Assembly: GCA_963663615.1 (NCBI GenBank)
Contig: OY760517.1
Location: forward strand, 620,001 to 684,000
DNA from: G963663615 sp963663615
GTDB taxonomy: Bacteria; Bacteroidota; Ignavibacteria; Ignavibacteriales; Melioribacteraceae
DNA length: 64,000 nucleotides
Reading direction: 5' to 3'
Each line of letters starts with the position of its first letter. Within the stretch, counting starts at the first letter, position 1. The position numbers and the translations under genes are program-made. A model generated the notes under the pieces. The model was not told where the DNA came from and made no database searches. It saw only the letters and a list, made by a program, of their open reading frames with translations. This document shows, one piece after another, positions 42,587-52,488 of the stretch.

Positions 42587-45500
42587 ATGCGGTTAAAAAC
42601 ATTATTCTTTTTTTTTATATGTCTAATTAGCGGAATAGGTACTATTTCGGCACAACACACCAAAAATCTGGATACAGAGAACATAATTGAAGGATTCAAG
42701 TTTATTAAACACACTGCTACAGATGGTGGTGCTGTTACTTTTACAAGGGAAAATATTAATTATGATTCGGGTGAAAGAGGTGCAATTGGTGGTGTTACTT
42801 ATAATGATGAGGAAGTTAGAATAAGGCAGATATGGAAATTTAATTTGCCTGATACTGATATTCCTGATGAGGCAACAATTACTGATGTACATCTCAGAGG
42901 CAGGTTTATTTCTATTAACCATATTTATGAGACACTTTCGCTGACTGATTTTAAAGATCAGTACGATCTAATGAATGATGAAGAACTCTGGCAGTGGGCC
43001 ATTACTTATGCTGCTACTGCATCTCAGTCCATTCATTATAACACCCCATCAACTAAAACCATAGATCTAAATGATCCAGATCTAATAACAGCTATTCAAG
43101 ACGCTCTTGAGAGAAATTACTTTGTATTTAATTTGCGCATTGCGGATGAAAGTGCCGAACACGTATCAAGTATCGATTCAGGGTCATTAGTACTTGAAAT
43201 TACATATACTTTACCAAATTTCAATCTTCCTGTCACACAAAAATATTCAACAGGTCAGCAGTTTGGTTCAATTGCTCATTGGGAAGACGAAATGTGGTGG
43301 AATGTCAGTTCGGGTTATACTGGTACCTTTGAACTCTATTCAAAATACAGACTTAAAGCTTCAACAAATACGTCGAATGGTGAACGATTCCATAATTGGA
43401 ATGAAGGGACGTATCAAAATTTTGGTGATATTGGAATTCAGCCGGATATGACTGAAGTATCAGCTCAGTTTAGTCCTTCAAAATCTGCCGATATTAATGT
43501 ATTGTTTGAAGGGATCGGAATTTTCGAAACCGGAGATTTTGAATTTGAAGACCCATGGAAATACTTTGATACGGAAACTAAATATGGGTATCAAAACAAG
43601 GGAACAAATGAAAATGATTTTGAACCATATTCAGGTTCATCTTCGTTTAATATATTTCTTGATCAAAATTTTAGTAACCTTCCCCACTATAGATTAAAGC
43701 TTTCAAGTGATTTGAGAGATGTGGATATTAACGGATTAACAAGAGACGCTTTTTTGTTTTCTGTGGATGGTACAAATGCTTCCGTACCTTCAAATGAATT
43801 TCATTATTCTTATAACGAACAGGTCGTATTTACTGATGATAATGCTGCTATTAATGTTACCTACAAAACCCTTTCACATACAAATGCAAGTAATGTGTTT
43901 AATAATTCGATGATGAAGAAAGCAATTGAGGTAAACCAAGGGGGTACTAGATTACATTATATTGTTTATGAATCTTTAGGGAAAGTTTGGTATGAAGAAT
44001 ACAATAATGTAATTGTAACAGATGATCCTTTGGGAACAGGTAAAAACCCTGCAATTGTACATACAACTAACTTTGATGATGACGGAAAGTTGTTAATAGT
44101 GTTTGAAAGTGCAATAGATGGAGATAGAAAACTACATATAGTTGGCCTTGTCGCAGATGAAAAAGTTGTAGAAAGCATTGTAGATATCAATGATAATTCT
44201 GCATATGATGCCAAGCCAAATATTGCACTTGCTCCATCAGGTATATTTGAAGTAGTTTATAGAGATACTGACGAAAATGGTAATTGGGGATTAAATTACT
44301 TGATTGGCGATTTTATTACAGGTAGTAGTTCAAGCATTGATTGGAAAATGAAAGATGCAAACAATAATCCTTTACCGGCTAAAGTTCTCGGAACAGATGA
44401 GACTTCTGAAAATCCAACGATAGCTATTTCACAGAGGGTGGAAGTGCAGAATTATTTTCACATTGCTTGGCAGCAAGAAGTAGAAAAAGAGTCACAAATA
44501 TTGTATTACTGGAACATGTATCAAAATTCAAATAGTGGTCGGATTTATACCAAACCTTCGCTTGATTATCCAAGTGATGGACGTGGTTTCAATGAAAATG
44601 TGGAGCCAACTTTAGTGGCACTTGCTGGTGATGACTATCCGCGGCTTGTTTGGAGAGGTATTATTCCAAATACTGTTGAACGCCTGGTATTAAGAGGTAA
44701 GCCAAATGGTTGGTATAGTAATACCTGGAATAGTTCTGACTTTAAGTTTGGGTATTCAGTTGATGCAGGTACTATTACAGGAACAGATGATGGTAACTAT
44801 ATTATTTCATGGTCTGAATCCAGTACTAATAGAAAATCGTATGTTACAAACTACAGTTTCTCTCAAATAAAGAATTATAAAATCGATGGTAATGATATTG
44901 TTGGTAAACAATTACAGGTTACTAACGGTGCGACAATAAATAGTCCAACTGCATTCGTGCTTAATGATAATAGTCAGCCATATAGTCTGATTAAGTCAAA
45001 CATCTCAACCACAAAAGTAAACGGCACTCAGTTTGCTAATGCAATGGAAGGAAATATTGTAAATCCTGATGGTCATTTTTACGTAAGATTTGGAGATATT
45101 AATTCAAATGATGAAATAGTTAGTTTTAAAGAGCTAGGTGAATTTGAAGAGACGAATACTATTGAAAAACTTAATAGAGCCTTAACCAGTAAATCGTTTT
45201 CATTGGCGGAAGACGATGTAATAAGATTTAATTTGCAATTCGGTTTAAACTCTACTGAAAGCATAGAGAAGTTTTTTAACGAAAATGGTAAATTAGATGT
45301 GGTTGTGCAACTGATTGATATTAAATCTGGTGAGATTATGGGTTCTCTAAAACACTGTCATTTTGATGTGAGGTCAAATATTTCAGGTGAAGTCTTGTCC
45401 TATGAAATCAGTACAAACTCAGTTTCTTCTGAAAATGCTGCTTTACGAGTATGTCTGGATAAGAATTTCGATGCTTCAATTTATGCATCCCAACTTGTTT

Positions 45501-45829
45501 CGAATACTTCATTGATTGGTAAGGAGTCAAACTCAACCATAATTAAAACAGCATTTGAGGAAGTAACCGAATACGCGTTGGCACAGAACTATCCCAACCC
45601 GTTTAACCCAAGTACAACAATAAACTACCAGATACCGGAAGCAGGTATAGTAACAATAAAAATATTTGATATACTTGGTCGTGAAGTAACAACACTGGTT
45701 AACGAACAGAAAGCACAGGGTGTATATACAGTTAACTTTAATGCAGCAAGTTTGGCAAGTGGTGTTTACCTTTATAATATTCAGGTAAACGATTATTCTG
45801 CTACTCGCAAAATGATATTGATGAAATAG
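42587..45829 (+). CDS. Large T9SS-secreted protein
   Basis: The start at 42,587 has GAGG six bases upstream; an in-frame ATG at 42,575 overlaps that site. A signal peptide (to SGIGTISAQ) precedes about 950 residues of beta-rich sequence with repeated acidic strands and no recognised catalytic motif. The C-terminal 85 residues are a type IX sorting domain (NYPNPFNPSTTINYQIP, KIFDILGREVTTLVNEQ). It should be exported and fixed to the cell surface. Confidence 0.85.
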   Translation: MRLKTLFFFFICLISGIGTISAQHTKNLDTENIIEGFKFIKHTATDGGAVTFTRENINYDSGERGAIGGVTYNDEEVRIRQIWKFNLPDTDIPDEATITDVHLRGRFISINHIYETLSLTDFKDQYDLMNDEELWQWAITYAATASQSIHYNTPSTKTIDLNDPDLITAIQDALERNYFVFNLRIADESAEHVSSIDSGSLVLEITYTLPNFNLPVTQKYSTGQQFGSIAHWEDEMWWNVSSGYTGTFELYSKYRLKASTNTSNGERFHNWNEGTYQNFGDIGIQPDMTEVSAQFSPSKSADINVLFEGIGIFETGDFEFEDPWKYFDTETKYGYQNKGTNENDFEPYSGSSSFNIFLDQNFSNLPHYRLKLSSDLRDVDINGLTRDAFLFSVDGTNASVPSNEFHYSYNEQVVFTDDNAAINVTYKTLSHTNASNVFNNSMMKKAIEVNQGGTRLHYIVYESLGKVWYEEYNNVIVTDDPLGTGKNPAIVHTTNFDDDGKLLIVFESAIDGDRKLHIVGLVADEKVVESIVDINDNSAYDAKPNIALAPSGIFEVVYRDTDENGNWGLNYLIGDFITGSSSSIDWKMKDANNNPLPAKVLGTDETSENPTIAISQRVEVQNYFHIAWQQEVEKESQILYYWNMYQNSNSGRIYTKPSLDYPSDGRGFNENVEPTLVALAGDDYPRLVWRGIIPNTVERLVLRGKPNGWYSNTWNSSDFKFGYSVDAGTITGTDDGNYIISWSESSTNRKSYVTNYSFSQIKNYKIDGNDIVGKQLQVTNGATINSPTAFVLNDNSQPYSLIKSNISTTKVNGTQFANAMEGNIVNPDGHFYVRFGDINSNDEIVSFKELGEFEETNTIEKLNRALTSKSFSLAEDDVIRFNLQFGLNSTESIEKFFNENGKLDVVVQLIDIKSGEIMGSLKHCHFDVRSNISGEVLSYEISTNSVSSENAALRVCLDKNFDASIYASQLVSNTSLIGKESNSTIIKTAFEEVTEYALAQNYPNPFNPSTTINYQIPEAGIVTIKIFDILGREVTTLVNEQKAQGVYTVNFNAASLASGVYLYNIQVNDYSATRKMILMK

Positions 45830-45859
45830 CATAAAATTACGATATATTTTGATCTGGTC

Positions 45860-45886
45860 GGGCGGCAATTTTGCTGCCCTGTTTTT
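45860..45886 (+). terminator. Rho-independent terminator after the large T9SS gene
   Basis: GGGCGGCA and TGCTGCCC pair with one mismatch and are followed by TGTTTTT. The 400 bases beyond it up to 46,290 hold no other feature I could support; one short frame there looks spurious. Confidence 0.8.
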
Positions 45887-46289
45887 ACATCTCCCTGGTT
45901 GATAATACCAATCGTCTAATTGCACCACGACTAAAGTCATGGGTTACCACAAATTTTGCTTACACACCCAATATCAGTTTGTAGCCCTATGTACGGATTT
46001 CTCAAAAAATTAGAAGAAACAAATTACCTCAGTAGGTGGAGAATAAAAAGGGTAAATTGTATCATTTATAGCAGACTTAGTGTCTTATCTTCAAATGCAT
46101 TCATTTCAAATTTTACCTTTGTTTTGCAGGAATTAATTATTCGATTAACAATTATTTTAAGGTAAATTAATGGTAATATATTAAAGATTGTTATATCTTG
46201 TATTTCGGGTTTTGGAAGTGAGTAAATTAGTTTTCTTAATATAGATTTTTGTAATTGTTATTCCTCCTATTTTGGAACAGAGCTCACTA

Positions 46290-47681
46290 ATGACAGATAA
46301 TGATACTAAAGAAGCACTATTAACCGGATTAAAGGAAGCTCTTGATACTTCAGGGAACGACCTTTCCAAAAATAAAAATATTATTTTGGGGCTGGTTAAT
46401 TTTCTTGCAGGAAATTACGAAAAAAGTACAAGGCTTTTAAGTACAGCTTACGAACTGGATAGTTCAGAAAACATTACCTTGTTTCTTCTTGTTGAAAGTC
46501 TTTTTAAACAAGGTGATCTCGAAACAGCTCTCCTTATTACAAGGCAAATTGATAACGATTCCGAATTTACTTTTGCTAATGCATTTATGAAAAAGTATGT
46601 TCAAAATATTGCCAATAACAAGGGGAATAAGCCAAAAGAAATGAAAAAGGTGTTGTTCGTTCAGGACGCTCCTACTGCGAGAAGCGTAAAGATTGCGGCT
46701 GCTTTAAAGAAAGCTGGAAATAGGGTAGGACTTTGCTATACTAAATCAGATATTAAAGAAAACTATGCACTGTTTGATGACTCAATTTTCGATGTTATTT
46801 ACAATATCAAAAGTTACCGTGAAATTTGGAAATATGCGGAAAATTACGATTTGATTCATTCATTTAACTTTCCTGATATTTTAACTGTTGCTTCGCTTGC
46901 TTCCGGTATGCCCGTTATTCATGATACAATTGAGCTAATGTCGCAAAGGGACGGGAACTCAAACCATAAATATTTTGAAGGAATTGCTATTAAGGGTGCA
47001 CACGGCAGAGTCTTTTCTTCAGAATATCAGCTTACAAAAGCTAAAGAGCTTTATGGTGAGTTTGGTAATAGTCTGGTGGTAAATAATTACATACTCAAAG
47101 ATCAGCAGCCTTCAAAATTTTTACCCAAACTTTCCAGAAAAGACAACAAAACACACTTTGTGTTTAGCGGTCCGCTTGATACACTCAATATGAAAAACAA
47201 GGATTTTTATTTAAGTTTTATAAATCTTGCCCGACATGGAATATTTGTACATATTATACCGGAAAAGTATATACAGGAATCAGCCAACTTTTTTGCTCCA
47301 TATAAAAATATATTTTACAACCAGCCATTAAGTCCGGATGAGTTAAAAAACAAACTTACGCAATATGATTTTGGTTTAATTCCAAAATTTGATGTGGTTG
47401 ATAAGAGCAGTTTTCCGTTAACATCCTTATCGGAAAAAATGTTTGAATACCTTTCTGCCGGATTGCCTGTTGCGGCTCCTTCTCTGCCAGTTTACAAGGA
47501 GTTTTTTCAGCAGGATAATTTGGGGTTATGTTACGATTCTACTCAAGATTTGATTAAAAAAATATCGGTTCTAAAGGAGATAAATCGAAAACGTGATGTA
47601 TCAGAAGGCATTAAAACCATGGAGGAAGAAGCTGAGAATATTTGTAATCTTTACAAGAAAGTTGTTTATGCATTTTACTAG
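46290..47681 (+). CDS. Glycosyltransferase (group 1-like) with N-terminal TPR part
   Basis: The first 100 residues are helical and TPR-like (IILGLVNFLAGNYEKSTRLL). The rest is a two-domain GT-B-type transferase: VLFVQDAPTARSVKIAAAL in the first domain and LSEKMFEYLSAGLPVAAPSL, the donor-binding motif, in the second. ATG 46,290 is preferred to TTG 46,272. It likely adds a sugar to a lipid or surface polymer. The small phosphatase that follows suggests a regulated polysaccharide pathway. Confidence 0.75.
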   Translation: MTDNDTKEALLTGLKEALDTSGNDLSKNKNIILGLVNFLAGNYEKSTRLLSTAYELDSSENITLFLLVESLFKQGDLETALLITRQIDNDSEFTFANAFMKKYVQNIANNKGNKPKEMKKVLFVQDAPTARSVKIAAALKKAGNRVGLCYTKSDIKENYALFDDSIFDVIYNIKSYREIWKYAENYDLIHSFNFPDILTVASLASGMPVIHDTIELMSQRDGNSNHKYFEGIAIKGAHGRVFSSEYQLTKAKELYGEFGNSLVVNNYILKDQQPSKFLPKLSRKDNKTHFVFSGPLDTLNMKNKDFYLSFINLARHGIFVHIIPEKYIQESANFFAPYKNIFYNQPLSPDELKNKLTQYDFGLIPKFDVVDKSSFPLTSLSEKMFEYLSAGLPVAAPSLPVYKEFFQQDNLGLCYDSTQDLIKKISVLKEINRKRDVSEGIKTMEEEAENICNLYKKVVYAFY

Positions 47682-47695
47682 GGAATTTTGCTCTT

Positions 47696-48127
47696 TTGAA
47701 AAAAGATAAAAACCTGCTTTTCCTTTGCAGCGGTAACTATTACAGAAGTCGATTTACCGAAATCTATTTTAATCATTTTATGAAAGATGGTACATGGCGT
47801 GCTAATTCGCGTGGACTTAAAGTTGATAGAAATATAAGTAACGTGGGTGCAATTTCGAAAGATACATTGAACCGTTTATCCAAACTCCAAATAATTGATG
47901 CCTCAATACACCGAATGCCAATTCAGTTAACATATTATGATATGCTTGACGCTGATTTGATTATTGCAGTTAAGAAAGCCGAGCACTATAAATTGCTAAA
48001 CGAAAGGTTTCCAGGCTGGCAGGATAAGGTTACCTACTGGCATATTGACGATCTTGACTGTTCCCCTCCTAATAAAACACTTGATGAGCTTACAGAACAT
48101 GTTTCGTTATTACTCCAAAATTTTTAG
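47696..48127 (+). CDS. Low-molecular-weight protein tyrosine phosphatase-like protein
   Basis: The phosphate loop CSGNYYRS (Cys11-Arg17, C-x5-R) is present at the expected N-terminal place. The C-terminal aspartate motif is unusual (IDDLDCSPP) compared with the usual DP. In bacteria these enzymes often act on tyrosine kinases of polysaccharide export. It follows the glycosyltransferase at 14 bases and starts at TTG 47,696. Confidence 0.8.
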   Translation: MKKDKNLLFLCSGNYYRSRFTEIYFNHFMKDGTWRANSRGLKVDRNISNVGAISKDTLNRLSKLQIIDASIHRMPIQLTYYDMLDADLIIAVKKAEHYKLLNERFPGWQDKVTYWHIDDLDCSPPNKTLDELTEHVSLLLQNF

Positions 48128-48220
48128 AATATTTTTTGATGTTAAAGTAAGATTTAACTTTTCTCAAAAATAAAATATTTGAAGAATTTTATTATTTTAA
48201 TCTTAGTGCTTTAATTATGG

Positions 48221-50383
48221 GTGAGGATGAGACAAAGATATTTTATATTACTTTCGGCATTTGCGTTTTTGCTTGGCAGCATATTCATTGTTTTGCTCAA
48301 TAACTTTTTAGTGGATAAGTCTGCTGAACTTAAGGCAAATGAGCAAAAAATATATGCATTGCAGGCAGCAGAAGGTATTCAGTCGTTCTTCGATGATAAA
48401 AAAAACTCACTCAGGTTTTTAGCCTCCAGAGATGAAATAATAGATTTTGGTGAGAAGGGAGAAAAGACTCTTCGGGAATTTTATACAACTCACTCGGGAG
48501 AAATTAAGGCTGTAACAAGATTAAGTAAAACAGGTGAAATTGTTTATACCTATCCATATGTTAAAAGTGCCATCGGACAGGATGTTTCCGAACAACCGCA
48601 TAACAGAGAGGTAATTGAAACCGGAAAACCAGTTATAAGTGATGTTTTTAAGGTTGTTCAAGGTTACAGGGCTTTAGCTTATGCCTATCCTCTATTTAAG
48701 GATGGTGAATTCAACGGTACAATTTCACTCCTAATTCCATCCGATCAAACCTCATCTCGGTTTTTAAGCACCGTAACAGGCAGAAGTGAGTATGATGCAT
48801 TTATTATGAGTAAGGATGGTGTATTTCTCTATTCAAGCATACCATCTCTTATTGGCAAAAAATATACTCAAAATGTAAAGGAAACCGAACCTAACCTATA
48901 TGATTTAATGATAATTGGTAAACCGGGCAAGCTGATTCATCCCGATACATCCGGCAATGATGTTTCAAAAAGACTTTCAGTTTTTTTCCCGGTTAAAATT
49001 GAATCTACTTTTTGGTCTATAGCAGTTCAATCTGATTATGATGCGGTGTCCGGTTTTGGGTGGAAGTACAAATTTATGTTTATTGCCATTGCTGTAATGA
49101 CTTTAGGTCTGGTTGTTTTATTCAATGTGCTTCATTTTACAACTAAAAATAATTATATAAATCATATTAAAGATGTTGAGCAAAAGTACAGGCTTGTAAG
49201 CGAGAATACCGGAAATGTTTTGTACGAGTATAAATTTTTTAGTGATAAAATTATTTTGGAAGGCAATACGGAACCAATACTTGGTTTTACTAAAACGGAG
49301 ATAGAAGCTGGTGGAACATCCTTTTTTTTGGAACGTATGCACCCGGATGACCTTTCCGATTATAGGAGTATATTAAAAAAAGCATTTGATACTGACAGAG
49401 TTTTTGCAATTGAGTTTAGGTATAAGGTAAAAAACGGTACATACAAGTTTCTTGAAAATAGCGGTACAATAGTTGGGCAGGGTAATAACAGAACAATTTT
49501 AGGTGCAGTTAAAGATATTACTCATCGTAAGCAGGCACAGGATGAGTTAAGAGCACACAAGGAAGAATTGGAGAAGCTGGTTAAATTAAGAACCAGAAAA
49601 CTTTTGGAATTAAATGAAACTCTCAAGGAAGATATTGAACGAAGAGAGTTGCTTGAAGCAGAGTTACTCCTGGCAAAAGATGCTGCTGAAAAATCGGAGA
49701 GATTAAAATCCGAGTTTCTTGCACAGGTATCGCACGAAATTCGTACACCTATAAATAGTATTCTTAATTTTGTATCCCTTATAATTCTGGAAGCCGAGGA
49801 ATACCTTGGCAATGAAACCAGAGAGGGTATAGATATAATCAATAATGCAGTTGCACGTTTGCTAAGAACGATTGATTTGTTAATCAACATGTCGGAACTT
49901 GAGACGGGCAACTACAAGTATGAACCTGCGGAGTATGATATTATTGATGAAGTTCTAAAGCCAACGTTGAAGGAATTTGAACCTATTGCAGCAGCCAAGA
50001 ATTTAAAGCTTGAGTTTGCAAAGGGAGATGAAAGATTTAATTTTGTATTCGACAAATATACAGTTAATCAAATATTTACTAACCTAATTGATAATGCAAT
50101 TAAATATACCCATAAAGGGATTGTTGGGGTGAAAATTTATAAGGAAAACAATTACATTATTTGTAAAGTATATGATACAGGAATTGGAATAAAAGATGAA
50201 TTTATTCCTTTTTTGTTTTCCAAATTTTCACAGGAAGAACAGGGATACACACGCCGTTACGAGGGGAACGGACTTGGACTTGCACTTGTTAAAGAATATT
50301 GTAACCTTAATAATGCAGGTGTTACTGTTGAAAGTAAAAAAGGTCAAGGCTCAGTTTTTACTGTTTCCTTTAAAATAAATTAG
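48221..50383 (+). CDS. Sensor histidine kinase with dCache and PAS domains
   Basis: An N-terminal membrane helix (about 8-28), a periplasmic double-Cache-like sensor (about 40-280), a second helix (about 285-305), a PAS domain (about 320-440), a coiled coil and HisKA/HATPase follow. The phospho-acceptor is His505 in FLAQVSHEIRTPINS; the ATP lid shows the NLIDNAIKYT and GLGLALVKEYC blocks. The start may be GTG 48,221 or ATG 48,227. No response regulator lies next to it. Confidence 0.88.
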   Translation: MRMRQRYFILLSAFAFLLGSIFIVLLNNFLVDKSAELKANEQKIYALQAAEGIQSFFDDKKNSLRFLASRDEIIDFGEKGEKTLREFYTTHSGEIKAVTRLSKTGEIVYTYPYVKSAIGQDVSEQPHNREVIETGKPVISDVFKVVQGYRALAYAYPLFKDGEFNGTISLLIPSDQTSSRFLSTVTGRSEYDAFIMSKDGVFLYSSIPSLIGKKYTQNVKETEPNLYDLMIIGKPGKLIHPDTSGNDVSKRLSVFFPVKIESTFWSIAVQSDYDAVSGFGWKYKFMFIAIAVMTLGLVVLFNVLHFTTKNNYINHIKDVEQKYRLVSENTGNVLYEYKFFSDKIILEGNTEPILGFTKTEIEAGGTSFFLERMHPDDLSDYRSILKKAFDTDRVFAIEFRYKVKNGTYKFLENSGTIVGQGNNRTILGAVKDITHRKQAQDELRAHKEELEKLVKLRTRKLLELNETLKEDIERRELLEAELLLAKDAAEKSERLKSEFLAQVSHEIRTPINSILNFVSLIILEAEEYLGNETREGIDIINNAVARLLRTIDLLINMSELETGNYKYEPAEYDIIDEVLKPTLKEFEPIAAAKNLKLEFAKGDERFNFVFDKYTVNQIFTNLIDNAIKYTHKGIVGVKIYKENNYIICKVYDTGIGIKDEFIPFLFSKFSQEEQGYTRRYEGNGLGLALVKEYCNLNNAGVTVESKKGQGSVFTVSFKIN

Positions 50384-50491
50384 TTGATGTTGGAAATAAT
50401 ATATTCAAACCTCTAAAAAATTGTTTATATTAGTCGATTATTACCTGTGGGAAGTATCTCACTTGTTAAAAAGTCATTCTTTCGGAAAAGT

Positions 50492-52486
50492 ATGGAGTTC
50501 CAAATAGAAAATTCGTTGATGCATAATGACGATCTTGAAAATCATGTGAATTTGCTTCGACATCGTGTAAATGATCTCGAAGACCTGATTTCGAAGCAAA
50601 AGGAATATGAACAGAAGTTTGAATTCCTTCATCACGTACTTGATAATGTAAAAGAAGCAATAATTGCTACCGATCTTACCGGTTCCATTACACTTTGGAA
50701 TGGTGCTGCCGAACGTATTTACGGCTTCAAATCAGAAGAAGTAATCGGAAAAAATATTGAAGAAGTTATTCAAGTTGAAATTCACGGTCTTGCTTACCAT
50801 GAGCTTAAACTGATTGTTTTAGCCCAAGGACATTGGGAAGGTCAGGTAACCCACTTTTCAAGAGACAATAAAGAACTAAAGATTGACTGGTCACTCTCTA
50901 TTCTTAAAAATAATCGTGGTGTTGATATGGGTATAGCCATGATTAACCGCGATATTACTGAAAAGAAAAAAGTTGAGAAGGTATTAAAAGAAACCGAGCA
51001 GAAGTTCAGACGACTGGTTGAAAACGTTTCAACTGTTTCTGTTCAGGGCTTTAATGATAAACGTGAAATTATTTACTGGAACAAGGCTTGCGAAAACCTG
51101 TATGGTTATTCAAATCAGGAAGCATTTGGCAGAAGACTTGAAGAGCTTGTAATTCCTCATGATAATGCAGCCGGGTTCATTGAAAAACTGGACGCATGGA
51201 TAAATAATGAAAATATTATGCCTGCCGGTGAATATATTTTGAGAAGAAATAATGGGCAAACTGTTCCAGTATACTCAAATTTTGCCAAGCTCCAGAATGT
51301 TAAGGGAAGTTATGAATATTATCAAATTAATATTGATCTGACCGAAATAAAGAAAGCCGAAGAATCAATTAAAATTGAGCGAGATAAAGCTCGTCAGTAC
51401 TTTGAAATTGCCGGTACTATTTTACTTGTACTTAATACTGAAGGCAGAATAGTGCTGATTAACAAAAAAGGCTGTAAAGTTCTTGGATATGATTACGATG
51501 AGCTTATTGGTTCAAACTGGTTCGACAAGTGTATAGTATCAAACAGGATGACTGAAGTTAAAAATGTTTTTCAGAATGTGTTATCCGGGAATATTACTTC
51601 CTCCGAAAGGTTTATGAACCTGGTAAGGACAAGATCTGGGGATACTAGAACAATTGCCTGGCATAATACAATGCTTTATGATGAGGATGGAGTACCAAGT
51701 GGTGTACTAAGTTCGGGTGAAGATATTACCGAACAGCAAAAAGCAGAAGAGGAATTACTTGTTGCCAAGGAAAAAGCAGAACGTTCCGATAAACTTAAGA
51801 GCGAATTCCTTGCACAAATGTCGCATGAAATACGTACACCTATTAACTCAATTCTTAGCTTCAGTAACCTTATTGAAGAAGAGATTGGCGAAGAGATTAC
51901 CGAAGATATTGAGATGGGTTTTGATATCATCAAAATTGGTGGTAAGCGACTAATCCGTACTATTGATCTTATTCTTAATATGTCGGAAATACAGGCTGGA
52001 ACATACGATTACGTTCCAAAAGAAATTAACTTCTATTCCGAAGTTGTTGTACATTTATTTGATGAGTTTAAGCATCAGGCTGATAGCAAGGGGCTGGAAC
52101 TTAACCTGATTAAGAAAACCGATGAACATTACATATACGCTGATGAATATACTATTATTCAGGTATTCAATAACCTGATTGATAATGCTATTAAATATAC
52201 TCCTGAAGGCAAGGTTGAAATTGTTGTTGAAAGAAATGAAAAGGATGATTATCTGGTACATATAGCCGATACTGGTATTGGTATTTCGGATGATTACCTG
52301 CCGCAGCTTTTCCACGCATTTAGCCAGGAAGACCAGGGGTATGCTCGTAAGTTCGAGGGCAATGGACTTGGGCTTGCCCTCGTTAAAAAGTATTGTGAAT
52401 TAAACAGTGCCCTTATTAAGGTAAAAAGTAAAAAGAACGTTGGTTCAATATTTACTGTTGTATTTCCCGGGCGTAGTTTAAGTTAA
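50492..52486 (+). CDS. Soluble PAS-type sensor histidine kinase
   Basis: No membrane helix is present. An N-terminal coiled coil is followed by three PAS domains (about 40-155, 170-290, 300-415 counting from this start) and HisKA/HATPase, with the phospho-acceptor in AQMSHEIRTPINSILSF and NLIDNAIKYTPEGK. The catalytic core is very similar to the preceding kinase, which suggests duplication. ATG 50,492 is preferred; GTG 50,447 is also in frame. Confidence 0.88.
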   Translation: MEFQIENSLMHNDDLENHVNLLRHRVNDLEDLISKQKEYEQKFEFLHHVLDNVKEAIIATDLTGSITLWNGAAERIYGFKSEEVIGKNIEEVIQVEIHGLAYHELKLIVLAQGHWEGQVTHFSRDNKELKIDWSLSILKNNRGVDMGIAMINRDITEKKKVEKVLKETEQKFRRLVENVSTVSVQGFNDKREIIYWNKACENLYGYSNQEAFGRRLEELVIPHDNAAGFIEKLDAWINNENIMPAGEYILRRNNGQTVPVYSNFAKLQNVKGSYEYYQINIDLTEIKKAEESIKIERDKARQYFEIAGTILLVLNTEGRIVLINKKGCKVLGYDYDELIGSNWFDKCIVSNRMTEVKNVFQNVLSGNITSSERFMNLVRTRSGDTRTIAWHNTMLYDEDGVPSGVLSSGEDITEQQKAEEELLVAKEKAERSDKLKSEFLAQMSHEIRTPINSILSFSNLIEEEIGEEITEDIEMGFDIIKIGGKRLIRTIDLILNMSEIQAGTYDYVPKEINFYSEVVVHLFDEFKHQADSKGLELNLIKKTDEHYIYADEYTIIQVFNNLIDNAIKYTPEGKVEIVVERNEKDDYLVHIADTGIGISDDYLPQLFHAFSQEDQGYARKFEGNGLGLALVKKYCELNSALIKVKSKKNVGSIFTVVFPGRSLS

Positions 52487-52488
52487 AT

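Noticed and set aside
45956..46165. 69-residue frame in the gap before the glycosyltransferase gene
   Set aside because: No ribosome site or neighbour link and it reads like random sequence, so it is not annotated.
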